Below, piece by piece: positions 1-5,581 of a stretch of 6,886 nucleotides of DNA (position 1 is its first letter; every line of letters starts with the position of its first letter). The stretch is from Deltaproteobacteria bacterium CG07_land_8_20_14_0_80_60_11 (GTDB lineage: Bacteria > Desulfobacterota > Desulfobaccia > Desulfobaccales > 0-14-0-80-60-11). Both the position numbers and the translations under genes were made by a program. The stretch spans positions 7,528 to 14,413 of the forward strand of contig PEWM01000137.1 of the NCBI GenBank assembly GCA_002779455.1, read 5' to 3'. The notes under the pieces are model-generated. The model was given only the letters and a program-made list of their open reading frames with translations. It was not told the origin of the DNA and did no database searches.

Positions 1-1
1 C

Positions 2-178
2 CGGCAGCTTAAAACCATGGTGTGGGTCTCAACCGGCGTAGCGGTAGGGTCCGCAGTGGGGGGCCTGATCCTGTCCTACGCCATCGACTTTCCTTCCGGG
101 GCCACCATCGTCCTAATGCTGGCCGTTCTCTACCTCCTCACCAGCGGCCTGCGCCCCTGGCGGTTATCTAGATCATAG
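2..178 (+). CDS. ABC-3 family metal (Zn/Mn) ABC transporter permease, C-terminal fragment
   Basis: The frame is open from the window edge and closes with TAG at 176-178, giving the last 58 residues of a membrane protein. Two hydrophobic stretches are visible, around STGVAVGSAVGGLILSY and then ATIVLMLAVLYLLTSGL. They are joined by the loop YAIDFPSGATIV, which resembles the 'SYxxDxPSGATIVL' segment near the C-terminus of ZnuB/MntB/TroC-type permeases. In that family the protein forms the inner-membrane channel of a zinc or manganese uptake transporter, together with an ATPase and a periplasmic binding protein. Those partner genes would lie to the left, outside the window. The metal specificity cannot be read from this fragment. 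The gene converges with the cyclase gene on the other strand and is followed by a weak terminator-like element. Confidence 0.75.
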   Translation, partial: RQLKTMVWVSTGVAVGSAVGGLILSYAIDFPSGATIVLMLAVLYLLTSGLRPWRLSRS

Positions 179-179
179 C

Positions 180-199
180 TTCAACTAGTTGGATTTTTT
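180..199 (+). terminator. weak rho-independent terminator candidate after the permease gene
   Basis: Directly after the permease stop, bases 180-184 can pair with 189-193 (TTCAA with TTGGA, one G-U pair) around a CTAG loop. Six T residues follow at 194-199. The core CAACTAGTTG is a perfect palindrome. The stem is short and AT-rich, so it would be a weak terminator. The position one base after the stop codon and the immediate T-run support the call. Confidence 0.35.
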
Positions 200-298
200 G
201 TGAAGTTGTGATAGTGGCAAGCTGTACGTAATAAAGTCTGTTTTTTCTATAGATTGTGGTGGGTTAGGTACTTCTTTTTTCTCGCATCATTTCCTGGC

Positions 299-317
299 TG
301 TCAAGCAGTTTTTGACA
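299..317. repeat. short inverted repeat TGTCAA-N7-TTGACA
   Basis: TGTCAA at 299-304 is mirrored exactly by TTGACA at 312-317 with seven bases between. Each arm reads as a consensus -35 hexamer on one strand, but I find no matching -10 at 16-18 bases on either side. No T-run follows, so it is unlikely to be a terminator. It could be a small operator-like dyad or chance. Confidence 0.3.
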
Positions 318-541
318 TAGCCCCCCTTCCCGGGTTCGATGCATAAAACCTGCTGCCGTCATGTTTTCAGCCGGGATCATCCAGTCCTCTGCATGACTAC
401 CGCCATGGCCTGGTGATAGTCACGCTGCACCTTGAGATTGGACACCCGGCACCACCGCGATCGAATTATTCGGGGGGACAGGGCGAAAACTGCGGAAAAT
501 ATCGAGCCAGTTGCGCCAGGCGAACCGCTGCAAAACCTCGT

Positions 542-3500
542 TCACCCGGCCGAATCCTGAACCCGGGCCGTCTCGATTTCTTGCAACAGGTCCCGTGCCT
601 TGGCTTCCTCCAGTTGAAGCGAGCAATCGGAGGCGAGGGCGGAGGCCTGCCGCAGCAGTTTTGAGGCGCCCTCCCAATCTTCCCGTCCGATGCGGACCCG
701 GCCCAGCGCCAGCGAAACGCGCGCCAGCTCGAATTTGGCGCCAATGCTTTCCAGCAACGACAGGCTTCTTGCCAGATGAGCTTCGGCGTTTTTATGGTCT
801 GGCGTGGGGCCGGCCGCCAGGGCATTGCCGATGGCGCTTTCGGACAAAGCCTCCGCGATGAGGCTGCCCGCCGCTTTGGCGATAGCCAGGGCTTCCTCGC
901 CTTTTTTCAGGGCGGCAGGAATATCTCCTGCTCTAAGCAGGGTGTCGCTTTCGATGGCAGCCAGCCATTCACCGAGCAAAAGGCGGCCGCCCAAAAGCCG
1001 GGCGGCTTTATGAGCGGCGGACCAATGTTCAAGGGCGCGCTGATGCTCTCCCAATCCCGTCAGCGCCCATGCCATGAACGAATTGCTGGAGTAACAAAAC
1101 ATCTTATCGCCGCTCTTCTCCGCAACCGCAAGCGCAGCCTGGGCGGCTCCCATGGCCTCAGGGTATTTGCCGGCGACGACGCGGGCCATGGCAAGGGCCG
1201 TGTGTGCCATGGTTTCAGCGTTTTGATTGCGGCTTGCCTGGGCCATTTTCAGGACCTGGTCGAGTTCAGCGGCTCCGGCGGCGTAATCGCCAAGAAAGAC
1301 GCGGGAAACCCCGCGGTACAAGCAGGCGAACAACAGCTCGTGGCGGTTCTTGGTGGCCTCGAGCAGGGGTACGGTCCTTTCCAATAGTTGGTGGGCCTTC
1401 GCAAACTGGCCTTGTAGGACCAGAACGCGTCCGATGACGGCTCCCGGCAGGGCCAGCAACTCGGGATCGCCAAATTCTGGCGCCACCGCCAGCACCTTTT
1501 GGAAATACGAAATTGCCTCCGGCAATCGTCCCGCCAGATAATGCACCCTCCCGATCCAAAGCTGGACACGCGCCAGGCGCGCTTCATCCGCCAGCGAGGA
1601 GGCCAGGTTTTCGGCCTCCGTCAAAATCGCCAGGTTTTTTTCAGGCGATTCAGACTGGAGGGAGACATTCACCAGCCGGACACTGATGTCCACCTGCTTT
1701 TGACGGTTTGAGGCGTTATCGGGCAGATGTTTGAGGCTGTCCAAGGCGCGATGATAATGTTCGCGAGCCTCGGCGTAGGCGTAGATCTGTACCGCGGCGT
1801 CCGCTTCGCCGGCAGAATACTCGAATGCCCTTTCCCAGTCTTCCCCCTTGAAGAAGTGATAGGCCAGGAGAGCCCTGTACTGGTCAATCCGCTCGGAAAA
1901 AATGGCTTCCATCGCTTTCCCGACTTTTTGATGCAGAAGTTTGCGCGCTGGAGCCAGAAGCGTTTGATAGGCGACCTCCTGCGCCAGGGCGTGGTTAAAG
2001 ACATATTCAATTTCAGGCACCCGCGCCCGCTCCCGGACCAGGGCCGCGTCTTCGAGCAAAGCCATTTGGGATTCCAACCCGGTTTCCTCGCGCGCCATGT
2101 GTTCGAGCACCCGGAAAAGAAATACGCGCCCGATGACCGCCGCCTTTTGGATCACCCGTTTGGTTTCCTCGGGAAGGCGATCCAGACGGGAAAGCAGCAC
2201 TCCCTGGAGGGAGTCAGGCACCTGGATGTTCTCGACCAGATCGGTGACTTTCCAGACTCCATTTTCACGCGCCAGAACCCCGCGCTCAATCAGCGACCTG
2301 AGGACCTCCTCGACAAAGAAAGGATTACCCTCCGACTTGTTCTGAATGACCTCCGATAGTTTTTTGGGAAGCATGCTGCCATCGAGAAGTCTGCGCACCA
2401 GATCGCCGCTCGCCTCGCCGGATAATGGCTTGAGCGGGATTTCCAGAAGATACGGTCGATAACCCTCCAGTGCGGGACCAAGTTTTTCCCAGTTTCCAGA
2501 TGATTCCTGTTTCGGACGGCTGAGCAATACGAAGGCAATGGGGGCTTGAGTAATCAGTCGCAAGAGATGGTCCAGCAGTTCCAGCGAACTATGATCGGCC
2601 CAATGCAAGTCTTCCAACACCACGACAACGGGCTTTTGTTTCGCCAGTGCGAGCAGCAGCCGCTCCAATACGGCAAATAAACGATCGCGAAAGGCTTCCC
2701 CGGTGACGGCGCCGACGGCAGCCGTCTCCTGGCTGTCGAGGCGCATGGAAAGCAGTTGCGCCAGTACGGCATAAATCTCCACATCGCCCGGCAAAATGCC
2801 GTGCAGCCGCGCTTTCAGGCTGGCGGCGGCTTCGGCTTCCGCGTCTTCGTCGGCGATACCGGCATAACGGCGCAAGAGGTCCAAAAACGCCCCGTAACCG
2901 AGGGACCTGCTGAAGGCAAAACAACGGCCTTCAAGCCAGGTCAGGTCCTTCCCTTCACGCCGGCGGATTTCGGCGAGCAGGCGGCTCTTGCCAATCCCGG
3001 CCTCGCCAAGAATCGCGGCAACCTGCCCCCTGCCGGTTTGGAGTTTTTCAAGGCATTCAACCAGCGCTTGGCGCTCCGCCTTGCGGCCGACGAGAGGGGA
3101 GGACAATCCTTCGACCCCGCGGGCCTTGTCCGGCTGCAGTTTCGCATGGAGGAGCTCATAGACCGTCAACGGCTCTCGTTTGCCTTTGACCTTGATGGGG
3201 TCCATTTCCTGGAAGGCAAAGGCGCCGCGGGTCAGACGGTAGGTGGTGCGGCTCACGAAAATCTGGCCCGCTTTGGCGGCGTCCTCCAGCCGTGCCGCGA
3301 CATTGACGGTATCGCCCATCACGGTGTAGCTCATCCGCAGGTCGTTGCCGATGTTCCCTGCAATCACCATTCCCGTGTTGACCCCGATGTGCACGTCCAG
3401 AGGTTGGCCCAGTTTCTCGATCCAGCGACGGTTGAATCTCTGGAGATTTTCGCGCATGGCAATGGTGGCGCGCAGCGCGCGTTCCGCGTCATCTTCCAGG

Positions 3501-3958
3501 GCGATGGGAGCGCCGAAGACGGCCATGATGCAGTCCCCGATGAACTTGTCGACCATGCCTTCATATTGGTAAACCGCCAGGGCGAGTTCCTTTAAGCAGT
3601 CGTTGACGAGGCTGGCAACGTCCTCGGCGTCGAGCCGTTCGGAGAGCGCGGTAAAGCCGGAAATGTCTGCAAAAACGACCGTGACCTGTCGGCGTTCGCC
3701 CTCGATTTGCCCTGCGGCACGCGTCTTGTCGGCCAATTGTTTCGGAACATAGCTCTGGAGCTGTGCGAGCAGGGCCTCTGGTGACGGCCCTGGTTTCGGC
3801 TGGGCTTCGTCCTGCTGCTCGGCGAGAAGGGAGTCAAGCTGAGTGCGAAGAGCCTTGAGGGTGACCTCAACCACGCCATCGCCAAGGGTGGGCCGCAGCG
3901 TCTCCTGGGCGCTGATGGCTGAACGAAGCTGGGCAATCTGTTCCTCGATGGAAGGCAA
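542..3958 (-). CDS. class III adenylate/guanylate cyclase fused to STAND/AAA ATPase and TPR repeats
   Basis: The 1138-residue protein is predicted to be cytoplasmic: no signal peptide or membrane segment is visible. Residues 1-50 form a helical, charged segment typical of the N-terminus of such proteins. Residues about 88-270 are a class III cyclase domain with every catalytic position present: metal-binding D98 (VFADISGFT) and D142 (FIGDC), adenine-selecting K138 and T212 (SYTVMGD, the class IIIb Lys/Thr pair), and transition-state N219 and R223 (VNVAARLE). It should make cAMP from ATP. Residues about 288-560 form a STAND-type ATPase with Walker A GEAGIGKS (318-325), Walker B VVVVLEDLHWAD (444-455) and GNPFFVEE (544-551). 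From about 700 to 1125 there are roughly nine TPR-like helical repeats about 40 residues apart, likely for partner binding. The start is TTG; the first in-frame ATG is codon 135, inside the catalytic domain, and the frame is closed upstream by a TGA near 4016. The gene lies 47 bp after the hydrolase gene in the same direction. The activating ligand is unknown. Confidence 0.93.
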   Translation of the reverse strand: MPSIEEQIAQLRSAISAQETLRPTLGDGVVEVTLKALRTQLDSLLAEQQDEAQPKPGPSPEALLAQLQSYVPKQLADKTRAAGQIEGERRQVTVVFADISGFTALSERLDAEDVASLVNDCLKELALAVYQYEGMVDKFIGDCIMAVFGAPIALEDDAERALRATIAMRENLQRFNRRWIEKLGQPLDVHIGVNTGMVIAGNIGNDLRMSYTVMGDTVNVAARLEDAAKAGQIFVSRTTYRLTRGAFAFQEMDPIKVKGKREPLTVYELLHAKLQPDKARGVEGLSSPLVGRKAERQALVECLEKLQTGRGQVAAILGEAGIGKSRLLAEIRRREGKDLTWLEGRCFAFSRSLGYGAFLDLLRRYAGIADEDAEAEAAASLKARLHGILPGDVEIYAVLAQLLSMRLDSQETAAVGAVTGEAFRDRLFAVLERLLLALAKQKPVVVVLEDLHWADHSSLELLDHLLRLITQAPIAFVLLSRPKQESSGNWEKLGPALEGYRPYLLEIPLKPLSGEASGDLVRRLLDGSMLPKKLSEVIQNKSEGNPFFVEEVLRSLIERGVLARENGVWKVTDLVENIQVPDSLQGVLLSRLDRLPEETKRVIQKAAVIGRVFLFRVLEHMAREETGLESQMALLEDAALVRERARVPEIEYVFNHALAQEVAYQTLLAPARKLLHQKVGKAMEAIFSERIDQYRALLAYHFFKGEDWERAFEYSAGEADAAVQIYAYAEAREHYHRALDSLKHLPDNASNRQKQVDISVRLVNVSLQSESPEKNLAILTEAENLASSLADEARLARVQLWIGRVHYLAGRLPEAISYFQKVLAVAPEFGDPELLALPGAVIGRVLVLQGQFAKAHQLLERTVPLLEATKNRHELLFACLYRGVSRVFLGDYAAGAAELDQVLKMAQASRNQNAETMAHTALAMARVVAGKYPEAMGAAQAALAVAEKSGDKMFCYSSNSFMAWALTGLGEHQRALEHWSAAHKAARLLGGRLLLGEWLAAIESDTLLRAGDIPAALKKGEEALAIAKAAGSLIAEALSESAIGNALAAGPTPDHKNAEAHLARSLSLLESIGAKFELARVSLALGRVRIGREDWEGASKLLRQASALASDCSLQLEEAKARDLLQEIETARVQDSAG

Positions 3959-3963
3959 GGGCG

Positions 3964-3967
3964 CCTC
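3964..3967 (-). promoter_or_regulatory. ribosome-binding site supporting the TTG start of the cyclase gene
   Basis: On the minus strand GAGG lies five bases before the TTG at 3958-3956. No ATG or GTG lies between this site and the upstream in-frame stop, so this modest Shine-Dalgarno decides for the TTG start. The protein's first 45 residues also match the helical N-terminus usual for this cyclase type. Confidence 0.5.
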
Positions 3968-4005
3968 GTTATTGACGGACCATAAAAATGTTCGGTTGAT
4001 GGGTC

Positions 4006-5115
4006 TTATCTTGAATCAGCACTTTTCTGGAGCTGAACGATTCCAAGGAAATTCAGGCTGGGGCGCAGGGCGCCAAACGCGGCCTCGGCGAGCACGTTGT
4101 GTCCTTTGATAGAAGGATGCCAGGCGTCGATTCGGTGAATCGCTTCCACGCCGCCGAGATCAATGGTCGCCAGGGCGTCCGAGTACTCGAGGCGCACCGG
4201 TGAATCGCCGCCCAATTTCCTGTTGAACTCGCCCACCATGGCGCGCAGCTCCTCGTTGATCATCAGGGCGAGCTTCATCATGTTTCCCCGATACTCCGGT
4301 TTCATGGACTCGTAGTGCTTATAGTCCACCTCAAAATAGGGATATAGCTTCGGATTCTCTTTCCGGAGTCGTTCCGCCGCGTCCCTGGCTTCGAAAAAAC
4401 TCTTGAAATTTACGAGGCCGAATATGATGAAAGCCCGCCGCGGTTTTTGCTCCTGCGCCCGTTCCACCAGGCGGCCAAGCTGTCGCTCATAGTCCTTGCG
4501 AAAATTGGCGGCCATTTTTTGCAACCCGGTTTCGATCTCCTCCGGCCGGCGGGGATCCACAAACCACTCCCAGTGCAAGTTGTTGTGCCCGATCCAGAGT
4601 AACACCAAATCCGGGAACCGTTTCTCCTTTAAAATCAAATCTACCTGTTGGGAGAAATTGAGGGGAAACCAGGACCCGAGGAAGCGTTTCCCGCCTCCAC
4701 CTGAATCAACCCTGCCTCCCACGCTCGAGTATTCACAGGCCACCAATGGCGTTTCCTGGGCAAGTCGCTCATAAACGCTGTATATACTGTTGGCGGACGG
4801 GTCGGTGTCGAGAAACCAGTCGTGACCATGGTTCATCTTGGAACGCCATACGCAGCTGGGGAGGGAGGACACATAAAAATCCCGGCTCAGACTGTCGCCG
4901 ACCATCGCCATATGGGGCAGGCGGTCCATCAGTTGCCCTTCCGTGAGGCGCCCTTGCCGATATTCCAGATAATCCGTGTGGTGCGGAGAAGCAGGATTGG
5001 CAATGGCCGACAATGTGCTCGAACGGGCGGTGACGAGCGAACCGCACCCCAAGATCCATAGCATCCCGATACAAAGCACCCCGGCCCGAAACCACAGCCC
5101 GATTCCTGGATTCAT
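4006..5115 (-). CDS. SGNH/GDSL-family hydrolase, putative lipoprotein
   Basis: The 369-residue protein carries the SGNH hydrolase blocks in order: block I VGDSL with the nucleophile S75, a glycine-containing block II around SVGGR (130-135), block III IGHNN with G176 and N178, and block V DAWHPS with D330 and H333. These are the Ser, Gly, Asn and His that define the family, which cleaves or transfers acyl and acetyl esters on lipids, polysaccharides or peptidoglycan. The substrate is not identifiable. The N-terminus has one Arg (R10), a hydrophobic core and ILGC at 21-24, a lipobox-like site with an unusual Leu at -2. Export and lipid anchoring at C24 are therefore likely but not certain. The ATG at 5115 is the only usable start: a TAA lies two codons upstream in frame. 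It has no clear ribosome site of its own and sits just after a small upstream ORF. The cyclase gene follows 47 bp downstream, probably in the same operon. Confidence 0.88.
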   Translation of the reverse strand: MNPGIGLWFRAGVLCIGMLWILGCGSLVTARSSTLSAIANPASPHHTDYLEYRQGRLTEGQLMDRLPHMAMVGDSLSRDFYVSSLPSCVWRSKMNHGHDWFLDTDPSANSIYSVYERLAQETPLVACEYSSVGGRVDSGGGGKRFLGSWFPLNFSQQVDLILKEKRFPDLVLLWIGHNNLHWEWFVDPRRPEEIETGLQKMAANFRKDYERQLGRLVERAQEQKPRRAFIIFGLVNFKSFFEARDAAERLRKENPKLYPYFEVDYKHYESMKPEYRGNMMKLALMINEELRAMVGEFNRKLGGDSPVRLEYSDALATIDLGGVEAIHRIDAWHPSIKGHNVLAEAAFGALRPSLNFLGIVQLQKSADSR

Positions 5116-5118
5116 GGC

Positions 5119-5154
5119 TTAAACTGATAGGAAAAATGATCCGACGGATCGCAT
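5119..5154 (-). CDS. 11-codon upstream leader ORF (MRSVGSFFLSV)
   Basis: A minus-strand ATG at 5154 starts an 11-residue reading frame ending in TAA at 5121-5119. A GGAGGT Shine-Dalgarno lies six bases before it, the best ribosome site in the window. The stop codon is followed by GCC and then the ATG of the hydrolase gene, in the same frame, and the hydrolase gene lacks its own clear Shine-Dalgarno. This suggests a leader peptide whose translation delivers ribosomes to the hydrolase start (translational coupling). A hairpin with a T5 tract lies inside it. Alternatively it is the remnant of a longer N-terminus broken by a stop codon, or the SD serves no gene product. The peptide shows no run of one amino acid that would point to classical amino-acid attenuation. 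Confidence 0.45.
   Translation of the reverse strand: MRSVGSFFLSV
5132..5150 (-). terminator. attenuator-like hairpin plus T5 inside the leader ORF
   Basis: On the minus strand GATCC-GTC-GGATC (5150-5138) forms a perfect five-pair stem with a three-base loop. It is followed by A and then five T residues (5136-5132). The layout is that of a short intrinsic terminator placed within the 11-codon ORF and about 17 bases before the hydrolase start. The stem is short, so it would be weak. Ribosomes translating the leader ORF would cover it. Confidence 0.35.
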
Positions 5155-5160
5155 GGGTGA

Positions 5161-5166
5161 ACCTCC
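5161..5166 (-). promoter_or_regulatory. strong Shine-Dalgarno of the leader ORF
   Basis: The minus strand reads GGAGGT from 5166 to 5161, six bases before the ATG at 5154. It is too far (45 bases) from the hydrolase ATG at 5115 to serve that start directly. It is therefore the main reason to take the small ORF seriously. Confidence 0.6.
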
Positions 5167-5210
5167 GGGTGAAAGGGGTCATGGGTCAAAACTGCCCTCC
5201 AACGGCTGGT

Positions 5211-5234
5211 TTGGCGAGCCGAGACGGCTGCCAA
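5211..5234. repeat. hairpin-forming inverted repeat in the hydrolase/cyclase 5' leader
   Basis: On the + strand TTGGC (5211-5215), a single G, then AGCCG (5217-5221) pairs with CGGCT (5225-5229) and GCCAA (5230-5234) around an AGA loop. The result is ten base pairs with one bulged base. No T-run follows on either strand, so it is not an intrinsic terminator. It lies 57 bases upstream of the leader ORF start and could be an mRNA leader element or a protein-binding dyad. Confidence 0.5.
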
Positions 5235-5354
5235 GGCCCCCGATCTAATGACGATTCGGCGTCCCATCCCCTACTTCTTATTCGGTAAATCATCCTAAAT
5301 TCGTTAATTCTCCTTCATTTTAATACTCAGGGAAAAAAAAGAAATCATAAAAAT

Positions 5355-5384
5355 CCTGATTTATGGGGAGGGAAAACCTGATTT
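5355..5384. repeat. pair of CCTGATTT direct repeats spaced 22 bp
   Basis: CCTGATTT occurs at 5355-5362 and again at 5377-5384, a spacing of about two helical turns. They lie about 230 bp upstream of the leader ORF and may be a regulator binding site for the divergent unit. The repeat is only eight bases long in AT-rich DNA, so chance is possible. Confidence 0.3.
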
Positions 5385-5542
5385 CCGGATTAAGAATATT
5401 ATGGCAAGCGCCCAGGGTCTCGGGTCGTTTTTATCGGATGTTCCAGACCACTAATCATATAACTGATTGAATATACGCAATGTTTCGTGATTTTGAGAAA
5501 ATAATGTAGCCACTAAAAAAATAGGCTTAGTAGATTTTTATC

Positions 5543-5571
5543 TTGACAATCAGAATAGTTCTGGTTAATAA
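5543..5571 (+). promoter_or_regulatory. sigma-70-like promoter of the transposase gene
   Basis: A perfect -35 hexamer TTGACA (5543-5548) is followed after 17 bases by TAATAA (5566-5571), a -10-like hexamer, with TG just before it. Transcription would start near 5577-5579, only a few bases before the ATG at 5582. The mRNA would then be leaderless or almost so, which agrees with the lack of a Shine-Dalgarno. Confidence 0.5.
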
Positions 5572-5581
5572 TGTACTCACT

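Larger units (their letters stand above)
179..541. other. AT-rich intergenic region between convergent genes
   Basis: This 363-bp stretch separates two converging genes. The left part (about 180-320) is AT-rich with several T-runs. The right part (about 370-541) is more GC-rich. I see no tRNA, CRISPR array or convincing gene. On the minus strand the cyclase frame is open again from its stop at 542-544 down to a TGA at 377-379, but no start codon with a ribosome site precedes it. An imperfect inverted repeat (GACTA 395-399, TAGTC 417-421) flanks an NcoI-like palindrome at 402-409. No strong terminator for the cyclase gene was found. Confidence 0.6.
5155..5581. other. divergent intergenic region between the hydrolase leader and the transposase gene
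   Basis: This 427-bp region should hold the promoter of the hydrolase/cyclase unit and the left end of the insertion sequence. The part from about 5280 to 5580 is strongly AT-rich, unlike the genes on both sides. On the minus strand I see a possible -10-like TATTAAAAT (5325-5317) but no convincing -35 for it. A short ORF of 35 codons (minus, 5293-5186) and one of 17 codons (plus, 5401-5454) exist but lack good ribosome sites. Confidence 0.55.

Noticed and set aside
329..342. GGGTTCGATGC resembling a tRNA T-arm
   Set aside because: The flanking bases do not form the T-stem, and no acceptor, D or anticodon arm can be built around it.
312..347. Possible + strand promoter starting with TTGACA at 312
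   Set aside because: At 17 bases the -10 position reads TTCGAT, and the better CATAAA is too far; no gene follows on that strand.
2756..3595. 279-codon plus-strand ORF across the cyclase gene
   Set aside because: It is antisense to the cyclase and ATPase motifs; long shadow ORFs are expected in GC-rich coding DNA.
4769..5182. 137-codon minus-strand ORF overlapping the hydrolase start
   Set aside because: It is a shadow in another frame of the hydrolase gene, whose SGNH motifs are clear; the overlap has no recognisable domain.
5186..5293. 35-codon minus-strand ORF beginning MIYRIRSRGW
   Set aside because: The nearest good Shine-Dalgarno is about 16 bases away, composition is not gene-like, and the ORF overlaps the hairpin at 5211-5234.
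5401..5454. 17-codon plus-strand ORF beginning MASAQGLGSF
   Set aside because: No ribosome site and too short; it lies in the intergenic region without supporting context.
5453..5468. AATCA-N6-TGATT dyad
   Set aside because: Five-base arms in AT-rich DNA are expected by chance, and no promoter element is positioned around it.
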